Source: Flavimaricola sp. (GTDB taxonomy: Bacteria > Pseudomonadota > Alphaproteobacteria > Rhodobacterales > Rhodobacteraceae). From it: DNA of 55,283 nucleotides. Position 1 is the first letter of the stretch; each line of letters starts with the position of its first letter. The translations under genes and the position numbers were made by a program. Location of the stretch: the NCBI GenBank assembly GCA_029255105.1, contig JAQWWH010000026.1:1-55283 (forward strand), in the 5' to 3' direction. Below are positions 18,356-26,658 of the stretch, in pieces. The notes beneath the pieces were generated by a model, which searched no databases, was not told the origin of the DNA, and saw nothing but the letters and a program-made list of their open reading frames with translations.

Positions 18356-18519
18356 GCGGTGCTCCGTCCTGGTCAAGAGGTGATTGGCCGTGGCCGCGTC
18401 GGGAAAACGATGCCTGCCTTGTATCCATAGCGCCTGACGTGCGTAATGGAAATCTTAAGCACCGTGGTCTTATGACTGCGCCTGCCAACTGAACCGCACT
18501 TCGGCACGAAGGATCCCGA

Positions 18520-19824
18520 ATGACCACCCATCTTCTGCTGGGCCAGACACTTGGCTTTGACGCCGATCCGTTTCACGTGCCGCTGGACCAGGCGGTCCGA
18601 CATTCATCGCGCGGCGGTGTCCTTGTGCAGGATGGTGAGGTCGTCAAAGTGGGTGAGGCGGATGCCTTGCGGGCCGCCCATCCCAAGGCCGAGGTGACGG
18701 ACTATGGAAACTGCCTCATCTCGGCGGGGTTCGTAGATGCCCATATGCACTACCCCCAGACTGCCATCATCGCCTCCTGGGGCAAGCGCCTGATTGATTG
18801 GCTGAACCTTTACACATTTCCCGAAGAAACCCGGTTTGCAGATGAGGCCTATGCAAGCGCGATTGCGAGCCGTTGTCTGGATCTGAACCTGACAAACGGC
18901 ACGACGACGGTGGCGAGCTATTGCACCATCCACCCGGCCAGCGTCGACGCCATCTTTACCGCCGCCGAAGCGCGGGGGATGCGGATCGTTGCGGGCAAGA
19001 CCTGCATGAACCGCAACACCGCCCCCAAGGACCTGCGCGATACTGCGCAAAGTGCGTACGACTATTCCAAGCGGTTGCTGGAGGATTGGCACGGCCGCGG
19101 CCGGGCCCGCTATGCCATTACCCCGCGGTTCTCTCCCACATCGACGATTCCCCAGCTTGAGGCGCTTGGTGCGCTATGGGCGGAGCATCCGTCGTGCCTG
19201 ATGCAGACCCACCTGAGCGAGCAGGTGGACGAGATTGCCTGGGTAAAAGGGCTTTACCCGCAGGCGCGGGACTACCTTGATACTTACGAGGCCTATGGCC
19301 TGCTGGGCGAACGGGGTGTCTATGGCCATGCCATCCACCTTGAGGCCCGGGAAAAGGCCCGCCTGAAAGAGGTTGGTGCGGGCCTTGCCCATTGTCCGAC
19401 ATCGAACACCTTCATCGGGTCCGGTCTTTTTGACATGGCTGGATTGAAGGCAGGCGGACATAGGGTTGGATTGGCGACCGACACCGGGGGCGGTTCGTCG
19501 TTTTCCATGCTGCGCACCATGGCCGCCGCCTATGAGGTCGGCCAATTAAACGGTGCGGCCCTACATCCGGCCCAGCTTTGGTGGCTGGCGACTGAGGGCG
19601 CGGCACAGGTCCTGCATCTGGGCGGCCTTGTCGGCAATCTTAGGCCCGGCGCGGAAGCCGACCTTGTCGTCATCGACCTGAAATCAACGCCTGCCATCTC
19701 CCAAAGGGCGGCCCGGGCGGGTGACCTTTGGGATGCGGTCTTTCCCACGATCATGATGGGAGACGACAGGGCCATTCGGGCCGTCTGGGTTGGCGGCAAG
19801 CCCTGGGCAGGGCCTGCCAACTAG
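18520..19824 (+). CDS. guaD: Guanine deaminase
   Basis: A 434-residue amidohydrolase that converts guanine to xanthine. The metal site starts with FVDAHMHYPQ (His75, His77). ASWGKRLIDWLNLYTFPEE, TTVASYCTIHP, QTHLSEQVDEI and LATDTGGGSSFSML are all typical of GuaD. The length is standard. ATG 18520 has AAGGAT upstream. It stands alone on the plus strand, divergent from mgtE, with a 164-base gap that should hold both promoters. Confidence 0.94.
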   Translation: MTTHLLLGQTLGFDADPFHVPLDQAVRHSSRGGVLVQDGEVVKVGEADALRAAHPKAEVTDYGNCLISAGFVDAHMHYPQTAIIASWGKRLIDWLNLYTFPEETRFADEAYASAIASRCLDLNLTNGTTTVASYCTIHPASVDAIFTAAEARGMRIVAGKTCMNRNTAPKDLRDTAQSAYDYSKRLLEDWHGRGRARYAITPRFSPTSTIPQLEALGALWAEHPSCLMQTHLSEQVDEIAWVKGLYPQARDYLDTYEAYGLLGERGVYGHAIHLEAREKARLKEVGAGLAHCPTSNTFIGSGLFDMAGLKAGGHRVGLATDTGGGSSFSMLRTMAAAYEVGQLNGAALHPAQLWWLATEGAAQVLHLGGLVGNLRPGAEADLVVIDLKSTPAISQRAARAGDLWDAVFPTIMMGDDRAIRAVWVGGKPWAGPAN

Positions 19825-19828
19825 ACGC

Positions 19829-20332
19829 TTATTGCGCGCCCAGCAGCAGAACCCAGGTGTCTTGTTCCCGCGCCAGACCAAACTCGACGGCACGAGGATC
19901 AACGATATTGGCAGCGTGACCCGGCGAATTCATCCAGGCATCCATCACGGTTGCTTCTGAACGGAAGCCTTGCGCGATATTTTCGGCAACAAACTTATAG
20001 TCATATCCAACCTCGAGCACGCGATCGGCAGCAGTTGAGCCATCAAGGCCGGTATGAGACAGGTAGCCGTTGGCGACCATGTCCTGTGCATGACCCTCGG
20101 CAGCGAGGTTCAATAGGCCGTTCTCGACCACCGGCAGGACACTCACCTGCCCGCGTTCGTCATTCAGCATGATCCCGAAGGAAACATTGCCGAGCACTTC
20201 GGAGCTTTGCGGCAGAACAGTCTGGCCGCCATTCGGGTTAACATCGAATTCACTAAGAACAACTGTCGGAGCAGTCCCAACAGCACCACAGGACGCCAGG
20301 AATACCAATCCCAGCAAAGACCATGTGCGCAT
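19829..20332 (-). CDS. CAP-domain (SCP/PR1-like) lipoprotein
   Basis: A 167-residue protein with a short signal and lipobox (LLGLVFLASC, Cys15), so probably lipid-anchored. The CAP core has LNDERGQ, AAEGHAQDMVANGYLSHTG (His), ENIAQGF and AWMNSPGHAANIVDP (His-x-x-Asn), the four family motifs. Bacterial CAP proteins are secreted and of mostly unknown function. ATG 20332 was chosen since the signal begins there, and AAGGA lies eight bases upstream right behind a strong hairpin. It is convergent with guaD (four bases apart) and has a 405-base upstream region with several repeats. Confidence 0.85.
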   Translation of the reverse strand: MRTWSLLGLVFLASCGAVGTAPTVVLSEFDVNPNGGQTVLPQSSEVLGNVSFGIMLNDERGQVSVLPVVENGLLNLAAEGHAQDMVANGYLSHTGLDGSTAADRVLEVGYDYKFVAENIAQGFRSEATVMDAWMNSPGHAANIVDPRAVEFGLAREQDTWVLLLGAQ

Positions 20333-20345
20333 TCTATGTATCCTT

Positions 20346-20370
20346 GTCGTTCCGGCCCCCACCGGACGAC
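20346..20370 (-). promoter_or_regulatory. Hairpin touching the ribosome binding site of the CAP lipoprotein gene
   Basis: On the minus-strand RNA, GTCGTCCGG pairs with CCGGAACGAC (one bulged A) around a TGGGGG loop. The hairpin ends at the base before AAGGA, the ribosome binding site of the gene starting at 20332. It could insulate or control initiation. No U tract follows, so it is not a normal terminator. Confidence 0.45.
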
Positions 20371-20737
20371 CCATAATTACCCCTAGAATGGGGTCGCAAT
20401 GGGACATCACAGGACGCCTTTTGGTCACATTTAGCGCCTCAAACAATACGCGTTTGGGCCGAGTCAGACCCTACCGGATGCCATCCCGATGACAAAATTT
20501 TTGCAATTTTTGGGTCCGATTAACCAAACAATTCCTCCCAGAACTGTCGATTGACCCAGATTAATAAGGCTATTGGGGGTCAACTGGGGGGCTTGGCCAC
20601 AATTGACCCAGCGAATCCCTTTAACCATGGCCATAGGAATTCGCGCGCCTCATCAGGTCTGCCACAATTCGCCAAGCGACTGCCGTAAACAGACTGTTTC
20701 CGAACAGGGCCAAAAAGGCATTCAAAAGGCTGGACGC
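20371..20737. other. Repeat-rich intergenic region upstream of the CAP lipoprotein
   Basis: No convincing gene is present. TTGACCC boxes lie at 20551-20557 (plus), 20577-20583 (minus) and 20603-20609 (plus), so consecutive boxes start exactly 26 bases apart and alternate in direction. A 30-base sequence at 20596-20625 recurs at 20661-20690 with 23 of 30 positions identical. The region is lower in GC than its neighbours. It may hold a multi-site promoter or a non-coding RNA. Confidence 0.5.
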
Positions 20738-22075
20738 TTAGTGTGCTAGGTTAACGGCGAGTTGATTTTGCCGTTCGATAGCCTTTTGCAGGTCGATGGT
20801 TGTCACCTGCCCGTCCCGTATGACGAGCCTGCCTTCGACCACAAGATCCCGCACAACGGTCGGACCGGCAAGCAACAGGGCGGCGGGGTCCCAGCTTCCT
20901 GCACTATGGACGCCGCGGACATCCCAGATCGCAAGGTCGGCCCGCTTGCCGACCGCGATTTGACCGCAGTCGTCGCGACCCAGCACCTCCGCCCCGCCCC
21001 GCGTTGCGATCCAAAGCGCCTCACGCGCGCTCATGGCGTCAGCGCCGTTCGCGACCCTTTGCAGCAGCATGGCCTGCCGCGCCTCAGCCACGAGGTTGCC
21101 CGCGTCGTTTGAGGCCGATCCGTCGACGCCAAGCCCGACCTTGACCCCGGCATCCCGCATCGCCCGCACCGGCGCAATGCCAGAGCCAAGGCGACAGTTC
21201 GAACAAGGGCAATGGGCCACCCCCGTCCGGGTCCGGGCGAACAGGGCGATCTCGGTCGGGTCGAGCTTGACGCAATGAGCATGCCAGACGTCGGGACCGG
21301 TCCAGCCCAGCTCTTCGGCATATTGCCCCGGGCGACAGCCGAATTGAGCGAGCGAGTAGGCGATGTCCTCGTCGTTCTCGGCCAGATGAGTGTGCAGCAT
21401 GACCCCCTTGTCCCGCGCCAGTAGTGCCGCATCCCGCATCAGGTCGCGGCTGACCGAAAACGGGGAACAGGGCGCCAGACCGACGCGCAACATCGCCCCG
21501 GGTGCCGGATCGTGAAAGGTGTCGATGACGCGGATGCAATCCTCAAGGATGACCGCCTCGTCCTCGACCAGCTCATCCGGGGGAAGGCCGCCAGCAGATT
21601 CGCCGATGCTCATCGACCCACGGGTCGGATGAAACCGAAGCCCCACTTCGCCCGCCGCCGCGATGGTATCGTCCAGCCGGGCGCCGTTGGGGTACAGATA
21701 GAGGTGGTCAGAGGTCAGGGTACAGCCCGACAGCGCCAGTTCGGCGAGGCCGATCTGGGCAGAGACAAACATCTCCTCCGGGCCAAACCGCGCCCATATA
21801 GGATAGAGTGTCTTGAGCCAGCCAAAAAGAAGCGCGTCCTGCCCGCCTGGCACCGCCCGGGTAAGCGTCTGGTAAAGGTGGTGATGGGTATTCACGAGGC
21901 CCGGCGTCACGACGCAGCCCCGTGCCGACAGGACCTCGGCCCCCGGGGCGTCCAAATCCCGTCCAATGGCGACAATCACCCCCTCACGGACAAGGATATC
22001 GCAGGTCGCAGGCTCTTGTCGGGCATCGTCCATCGTCAGAATGGTGTCTGCCTGCCGGATAAGAAGGTCAGCCAT
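20738..22075 (-). CDS. Amidohydrolase, 8-oxoguanine deaminase type
   Basis: A 445-residue metal-dependent hydrolase. VTPGLVNTHHHLYQTLTRAVPGG carries the metal-binding His residues (His64-66) and matches the 8-oxoguanine deaminase subgroup of the TrzN/AtzB family. The rest of the site is visible as HTHLAEN, WHAHCVKL and LGVDGSASNDAGN. Such enzymes make uric acid from 8-oxoguanine; related subgroups act on triazines or other purines, so the substrate is likely but not certain. ATG 22075 overlaps the hisN stop by eight bases, so it is probably translated with hisN. Confidence 0.82.
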   Translation of the reverse strand: MADLLIRQADTILTMDDARQEPATCDILVREGVIVAIGRDLDAPGAEVLSARGCVVTPGLVNTHHHLYQTLTRAVPGGQDALLFGWLKTLYPIWARFGPEEMFVSAQIGLAELALSGCTLTSDHLYLYPNGARLDDTIAAAGEVGLRFHPTRGSMSIGESAGGLPPDELVEDEAVILEDCIRVIDTFHDPAPGAMLRVGLAPCSPFSVSRDLMRDAALLARDKGVMLHTHLAENDEDIAYSLAQFGCRPGQYAEELGWTGPDVWHAHCVKLDPTEIALFARTRTGVAHCPCSNCRLGSGIAPVRAMRDAGVKVGLGVDGSASNDAGNLVAEARQAMLLQRVANGADAMSAREALWIATRGGAEVLGRDDCGQIAVGKRADLAIWDVRGVHSAGSWDPAALLLAGPTVVRDLVVEGRLVIRDGQVTTIDLQKAIERQNQLAVNLAH

Positions 22076-22877
22076 CGACTTGCCCCAATATGGCAAGCGC
22101 CTCGGCGTGGACCTGTGGATTGGCGGCGGCGATGATCCGGCCGCCGTGGTGGGCGGGTCCGCCCCGCCAATCAGTGACAATCCCACCGGCCGCCGTCACG
22201 ACGGCTATGGGTGCGTGGACATCGTAGGGTTGCAAGCCTGCTTCGATCACAAGGTCGACCTGACCCGAGGCAACAAGGGCGTATCCGTAGCAGTCCATGC
22301 CATAGCGGGTCAATTTTGCCTGTGAGGCCACCGAATGAAAGCCCGCCCGTTCGACCGCTGTTCCCACCTCGGGAAATGTGGACAGGACGATCGCATCACT
22401 CAGCGCACGGGGGGCATGGGTTTTAAGGGGTCGGCCGCCCTGTGGACCGGTGACGTCTGCCCGGCCAAAGCCGCCGCAAAACCGCTCTCCTATGTAGGGT
22501 TGGTCGATGATGCCAAAAAGCGGACCCGAGGTGTCGGCAACGCTGATCAAGACACCCCATGTAGGTGTACCCGAAATATAGCCGCGTGTCCCGTCGATGG
22601 GATCAAGTACCCAGGTCAGGCCGCTGGTGCCGGCAAGGGACCCAAATTCCTCGCCAAGGATTCCGTCATTCGGCCGGACCTTTGCAAGGTGGTCGCGCAT
22701 TGCCGCTTCTGCCGCCCTGTCGGCCTCGGTAACCGGATCAAAGCTTCCCGGCCCGGCTTTGTTGTCGGTTGCCAGTGCGTTTCGGAAGAATCTAAGGGTT
22801 TCTGGCCGGGCAAGATCAGCAAGCGCCTGCGCCACGTCGATCAAACTGGTCTGATCTGCCTTGCTTAGCCCCGTCAT
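22068..22877 (-). CDS. hisN: Histidinol-phosphatase, inositol-monophosphatase type
   Basis: A 269-residue phosphatase of the IMPase fold. Motif A WVLDPIDGTRGYISG and motif B YDVHAPIAVVTAAGG supply the metal-binding Asp residues, and DGILGEEFGS provides the Glu pair. The RGYISGTPTWG segment is typical of HisN, which dephosphorylates L-histidinol phosphate in histidine biosynthesis. Other his genes are not nearby. Relatives acting on inositol phosphate or 3'-phosphoadenosine look similar, so confidence is good but not full. Confidence 0.85.
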   Translation of the reverse strand: MTGLSKADQTSLIDVAQALADLARPETLRFFRNALATDNKAGPGSFDPVTEADRAAEAAMRDHLAKVRPNDGILGEEFGSLAGTSGLTWVLDPIDGTRGYISGTPTWGVLISVADTSGPLFGIIDQPYIGERFCGGFGRADVTGPQGGRPLKTHAPRALSDAIVLSTFPEVGTAVERAGFHSVASQAKLTRYGMDCYGYALVASGQVDLVIEAGLQPYDVHAPIAVVTAAGGIVTDWRGGPAHHGGRIIAAANPQVHAEALAILGQVDG

Positions 22878-22963
22878 CGCCGCCCCCTACACCTGCATTT
22901 CCGGGCTAGCCCGGCACGCAGGGTGGGGTCAAGCGGGCTGTGTGGCCGCGGATGGCCTGGCGA

Positions 22964-23338
22964 TCAGGCGGCTTCGCTCAGAACGCGGGCCAGGTCGAAC
23001 AGTCGGCGACGCTGATGTTCAGGAATGGCATAATAGGAGCGGAGCAACTCGAGCGCTTCACGATCCATCAGAACATCGCCGGGCATATCTCCAGTCTCAA
23101 CTTCGGACGCACCGTTTTCCATATCGAGGCCTTCGAAGAAGAAGGACACCGGCACTCCCAATACCTGGGCGATATCCCAGAGCCTGGACGCGCTGACACG
23201 GTTCATACCGGTCTCGTACTTCTGGATTTGTTGGAACTTAATTCCTACCTGCTCGGCAAGTTGTTGCTGAGTGGTGCCGCCGATCCAGCGGCGATGGCGG
23301 ATACGCTTGCCAACATGTACATCGACTGGGTGCTTCAT
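22964..23338 (-). CDS. XRE-family helix-turn-helix regulator
   Basis: A 124-residue DNA-binding protein. HTH residues are about 18-55 (TTQQQLAEQVGIKFQQIQKYETGMNRVSASRLW), followed by a short acidic linker and a C-terminal helix pair (MDREALELLRSYYAIPEHQRRRLFDLARVLSEA). The layout is that of a conserved alphaproteobacterial regulator family with one HTH and no ligand domain. The start at 23338 is chosen because family members begin MKHPVDVHVG; an ATG six codons upstream is possible. Upstream, the dyad at 23414-23434 may be its own operator. Targets unknown. Confidence 0.8.
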   Translation of the reverse strand: MKHPVDVHVGKRIRHRRWIGGTTQQQLAEQVGIKFQQIQKYETGMNRVSASRLWDIAQVLGVPVSFFFEGLDMENGASEVETGDMPGDVLMDREALELLRSYYAIPEHQRRRLFDLARVLSEAA

Positions 23339-23657
23339 GACTTTTTCTTCCTTCATACAATACCTGGCTCATAACCGTCCAAGAACACGTGACCGTTGAA
23401 CCATTCAGCCACCGACCTGTCGTTATGGCAGGTCTTGGTCCAACCCTTGGGCTTACACACGCACAAAAAACACGCAACGGTTGCAAATGTCATCATTACC
23501 TTTTGGATAGGCGAGTGGCCTTCCGGATATGAGATTAAGCTTTCCCCCGAAAACGTTCATAAAAACACGATATTTAATGCCAATCGTCGAAAAGGATGCA
23601 CATAGTGCAATTCTCAGACAAGCATACGCCGATGCATTCACAATAGGAAATGTGTAG
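23339..23657. other. AT-richer intergenic region with a GACCTG/CAGGTC dyad
   Basis: This 319-base gap separates the divergent XRE and quinone oxidoreductase genes and should hold both promoters. It is clearly AT-richer than the flanks, especially 23480-23650. At 23414-23434 GACCTGTC and GGCAGGTC form an eight-pair stem (one G-U) around GTTAT; as DNA it is a perfect six-base dyad with a nine-base spacer. No protein gene is convincing here. Confidence 0.5.
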
Positions 23658-24614
23658 ATGCGAGCCTTTCGTGTCACAAGCTTTAAGAAGCCTCCCGCGT
23701 TAGTTGACGTAGGGTCAGCTTCTCCCGGAGCGGGAGAAGTGCTTATCAAAATTGCAGCCTGCGGCCTGAACTTCGCAGATCTATTGATGTCGAAGGGCAC
23801 ATATCAGGACACACCCACCCCGCCATTTACGCTTGGCATGGAGGTTTGCGGTACCGTCATCGCCTGTGGTCCGGGTGTCACCGTGCCGGCCATTGGCAAC
23901 AGGGTTGCGGTATTTGGGGGCCAAGGTGGCCTCGCCGACGAAGGCGTGTTTGCGGCCGACCGATGCCTTGTTCTGCCGGACGACATGCCGTCCGAAGTCG
24001 CAGCCGGGTTCCAGGTCGCTTATGGAACGTCACATCTCGCGCTGACCCGTCGGGCCCACCTCAAGGCCGGCGAGACCCTCGTCGTGCTTGGCGCAGCGGG
24101 GGGCGTCGGCCTGACCGCAGTCGAGATCGGCAAGACGATGGGCGCACGCGTCATTGCTGTTGCAAGGGGTGCGGACAAGCTTGAGATCGCTCGCGCTGCG
24201 GGCGCCGACCATCTGGTGGATGCGAACGACGACGTGAAATTGGCGCTCAAGGCCCTGGGTGGGGCTGACGTGGTCTATGATCCGGTCGGCGGCGATCTGT
24301 TCAAGGCTGCATTCGGCGCAACAAATAAGGAAGGCCGCATCCTCACCATCGGCTTTGCCAGCGGCACGGTCCCGCAGATCCCGGCCAATATCCTGCTGGT
24401 CAAGAATATCGACGTGATCGGGTTCTATTGGGGAGGCTATCTGAAGTTTGCCCCCGACGTTCTCGACGCCTCACTCAAGGAACTTGTTCAATGGTATTCA
24501 GAAGGTAAGCTTCGTCCCCACGTGAGCCACGTTCTGCCACTTGAGAAGGCGGGAGAGGCGCTGAAGTTGATGGCCTCGCGCAAATCGACTGGAAAGGTTG
24601 TCGTCACCCCCTAA
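23658..24614 (+). CDS. NADPH:quinone oxidoreductase family protein (zinc-less MDR type)
   Basis: A 318-residue medium-chain dehydrogenase/reductase without zinc ligands. The N-terminal GroES-like domain has the typical AACGLNFADLLMSKGTYQ; the Rossmann motif is VLGAAGGVGLTAVEIGKTMGA (residues about 144-164). NADPH-dependent reduction of quinones or enones is the family reaction. The first codons (MRAFRVTSFKKPPAL) follow a weak ribosome binding site. The YdeI-like gene starts 24 bases after it, so the two probably form an operon. Confidence 0.86.
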   Translation: MRAFRVTSFKKPPALVDVGSASPGAGEVLIKIAACGLNFADLLMSKGTYQDTPTPPFTLGMEVCGTVIACGPGVTVPAIGNRVAVFGGQGGLADEGVFAADRCLVLPDDMPSEVAAGFQVAYGTSHLALTRRAHLKAGETLVVLGAAGGVGLTAVEIGKTMGARVIAVARGADKLEIARAAGADHLVDANDDVKLALKALGGADVVYDPVGGDLFKAAFGATNKEGRILTIGFASGTVPQIPANILLVKNIDVIGFYWGGYLKFAPDVLDASLKELVQWYSEGKLRPHVSHVLPLEKAGEALKLMASRKSTGKVVVTP

Positions 24615-24638
24615 TCTTTGACAAGACAGGAGGGCACG

Positions 24639-25217
24639 ATGATCAAGACCGAAACTTTCGACCAAATCGAGGTCGCATCGGCGGAAGAGCTTCGCAACTG
24701 GCTGCTTACCCATCATGGGACGGAAGACAGCGTCTGGCTGGTCACCTATAAGAAACATGTGGCGGACAAGTACCTTTCAACGGGTCAGGTGCTTGATGAA
24801 CTGCTGTGTTTTGGCTGGGTGGACGGCATCCGGCGCAAGCTGGACGACGACCGCACGATGCAGCTCATCGCCCCCCGCAGGATGCAGGCCTGGGCCCAGA
24901 GCTATAAGGATCGCGTCGCAAGGCTTGAACAGGAAGGCCGGATGCATCCGTCTGGTCAGGCCGCGATTGCGCTAAGCAAGCTTAAGGGCCTGTGGTCGGT
25001 CATGGCGGATGTCGATGCCCTGATCGTGCCCCAAGATTTGCGCGACGCCTTGTCCGGGCGTCCTGAGGCCGAGGCGTACTTTGACGCCTGTCCACCCAGC
25101 TACCGTCGCAATGTCCTGCGCTGGATCAAACTGGCCAAGACCCCGCCGACCCGGTCAAATAGGATCTCCCAGACGGTCGATACCTCGGCCGCTGGGCAAC
25201 GCATCCCGCAGGTGTAG
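24639..25217 (+). CDS. YdeI/OmpD-associated-like protein
   Basis: A 192-residue soluble protein of the YdeI family, recognised from the N-terminal SAEELRNWLLTHHGTEDSVWLVTYKK and LDELLCFGWVDGIRRKLDDDRTMQLIAPRR. The C-terminal part (YFDACPPSYRRNVLRWIKLAKTPPTRSNRI) is the usual basic tail. Members are linked to bacteriocin or antimicrobial-peptide tolerance, with no known reaction. ATG 24639 follows AGGAGG at ideal spacing. It lies just behind the quinone oxidoreductase gene and is convergent with the LysR gene. Confidence 0.83.
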   Translation: MIKTETFDQIEVASAEELRNWLLTHHGTEDSVWLVTYKKHVADKYLSTGQVLDELLCFGWVDGIRRKLDDDRTMQLIAPRRMQAWAQSYKDRVARLEQEGRMHPSGQAAIALSKLKGLWSVMADVDALIVPQDLRDALSGRPEAEAYFDACPPSYRRNVLRWIKLAKTPPTRSNRISQTVDTSAAGQRIPQV

Positions 25218-25222
25218 GCGGG

Positions 25223-26074
25223 TCAGGACTGATAGGCCCGCCGGATCAATGCCACCAGATCCGCGATGACAGGACCGTCGCCAAGGTCGTTGGCATAGAG
25301 GTTGACGTTCACCATCTTGAGGTCGGGCAACGTGCCACCATGGGCAATCCGTTCGAAATGGCGGGGTTCTGACCCTTCGATCATCGTATGGACCGCCAGA
25401 TCGGCGCTGACCGTGGCTTCGATCGTGCGGGACGAGTTGCTTTCGACGGCCATTTCCCAGGCGATTCCCGCCTCGTCCAGGCGCCGCTGCACCCCACTGC
25501 GGAAGATGCAGTCGCGTTCATAGGCCAAACGCAGGGGCCGCCCCCGCCAGGCCTGTCCGCCGGGGGCGCCGACCCAGATCAGGGGCCGAGTGACCAAGGC
25601 CTCGCCCCCTGCCCCGACGTCGTCCTCGGTCGTCAGGATGATGTCCGCCTCGCCCCTGGCGAACTGATCCTTCAGCCTGCGGGTAAACGACGACAAAAGC
25701 TGGACCCGGACACGGGGATAATCGCGGGCAAACTGCTGCAATACCTGCGGGATCGCCGGATAGACAACGTCGTGAGGGACGCCAAGAACCACCTCCCCCT
25801 CGAACTGGCGGGCCGTCAGGCGCGCGTAGACTTCGTCGTTCAGGCTAAGGATGCGTCGGGCATAGCTGAGAAGTTGTTCACCCGCGGGTGACAGGGCGAT
25901 GCCCCGGCCGGTCCGGTCAAACAGCCCCATATCAAGAGAAGCTTCGAGCCGTTTGAGCTGCATGGAAACCGCCGATTGGGTGAGGTTGAGAATGCCCGCC
26001 GCCTTGGTCACGCCGCCCGTCTCGGCCACCGCCACGAAAGAGCGCAGGGCCGTCATGTCAATATTGCGGGGCAT
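25223..26074 (-). CDS. LysR-family transcriptional regulator
   Basis: A 283-residue LysR regulator. The winged HTH is at residues 5-64 (ALRSFVAVAETGGVTKAAGILNLTQSAVSMQLKRLE), followed by the substrate-binding domain from about 92 (GEVVLGVPHDVVYPAIPQVLQQF). LysR proteins usually control a divergent neighbour; here that is the DUF1127 gene, with a 145-base shared gap. The effector is unknown. Confidence 0.88.
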   Translation of the reverse strand: MPRNIDMTALRSFVAVAETGGVTKAAGILNLTQSAVSMQLKRLEASLDMGLFDRTGRGIALSPAGEQLLSYARRILSLNDEVYARLTARQFEGEVVLGVPHDVVYPAIPQVLQQFARDYPRVRVQLLSSFTRRLKDQFARGEADIILTTEDDVGAGGEALVTRPLIWVGAPGGQAWRGRPLRLAYERDCIFRSGVQRRLDEAGIAWEMAVESNSSRTIEATVSADLAVHTMIEGSEPRHFERIAHGGTLPDLKMVNVNLYANDLGDGPVIADLVALIRRAYQS

Positions 26075-26219
26075 ATCAGCATCCTTGATGAGTCAGTCGC
26101 CAAACATTCATTTTCATCATTCACGAGGATCGGGCATATATCAAGCATCGAAATGCCAAGTGCGCCATTCATCACGAATCGTTGCGCGTCTCACCACCTT
26201 CCTCTGAAAGGGACCCGCC

Positions 26220-26504
26220 ATGTCCAACACTTTTAGCCTTTCCCGCTCCACCGCCCTGCACACCGCCGGCACCGGCGCAATCCGGCTGCCCGGTGTTCTG
26301 CCCCATGTTCTGCCCCGTCTTCTGGGCCGCCTTCTGGGCGGTCTTCTGGGCCGCATCGAAACCATCCTCGCCGTCTGGCGCCAACGGCGCTGCCTAGCCG
26401 AGATGGACGCCAGCCGCCTTGAGGATATCGGCGTCACCGCCCGCGAAGCTGTGCGTGAAGCGGCGCGGCCCGTCTGGGACGTCCCGGTTTTCTGGCGCAA
26501 CTGA
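26220..26504 (+). CDS. DUF1127 protein with a leucine-rich repeated insert
   Basis: A 94-residue protein. The C-terminal 40 residues (WRQRRCLAEMDASRLEDIGVTAREAVREA) are a DUF1127 domain, a small Arg-rich helix motif in alphaproteobacteria that has been linked to RNA handling and phosphate or stress responses. Before it, residues 23-45 run LPGVLPHVLPRLLGRLLGGLLGR, encoded by an imperfect repeat with unit close to CTTCTGGGCCGC (26293-26354). Repeat slippage may have lengthened the protein. Divergent from the LysR gene, which may control it. Confidence 0.75.
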   Translation: MSNTFSLSRSTALHTAGTGAIRLPGVLPHVLPRLLGRLLGGLLGRIETILAVWRQRRCLAEMDASRLEDIGVTAREAVREAARPVWDVPVFWRN

Positions 26505-26603
26505 GGCGGATTGACGCAGCGTAAGGTATTGGGCCCAGAAACTATGAGTTTTTCGTCGCCCGCTGCCCCGGAACTTCTTGAAATGGCTGTACCGACCGCC
26601 AAT

Positions 26604-26656
26604 ATGACCTCCAACGTCCTCTTTCTACGGGCGGCATGGTTTTTCTAGGAGGTCAT
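26604..26656 (+). promoter_or_regulatory. Leader that can hide the ribosome binding site of the Bax-inhibitor gene (ybhL-leader-like)
   Basis: ATGACCTCC (26604-26612) is the exact complement of GGAGGTCAT (26648-26656), which contains the ribosome binding site of the ATG at 26659. The 35-base loop between them is GC-mixed with a TTTTTCTA end. The ybhL leader RNA is described upstream of the same gene family in alphaproteobacteria, so this may be a copy; that match has not been computed. Confidence 0.6.
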
Positions 26657-26658
26657 CG

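Noticed and set aside
20518-20535. A CtrA-like site (TTAACCAAACAATT)
   Set aside because: The second half site does not match TTAA and the spacing is not kept.
26577-26605. RpoH-like promoter CTTGAAA and CCAATAT before the Bax-inhibitor gene
   Set aside because: The spacing is near but the -10 match is poor, and transcription from it would begin at the end of the left arm of the leader pairing, so both cannot be right. I favour the leader.
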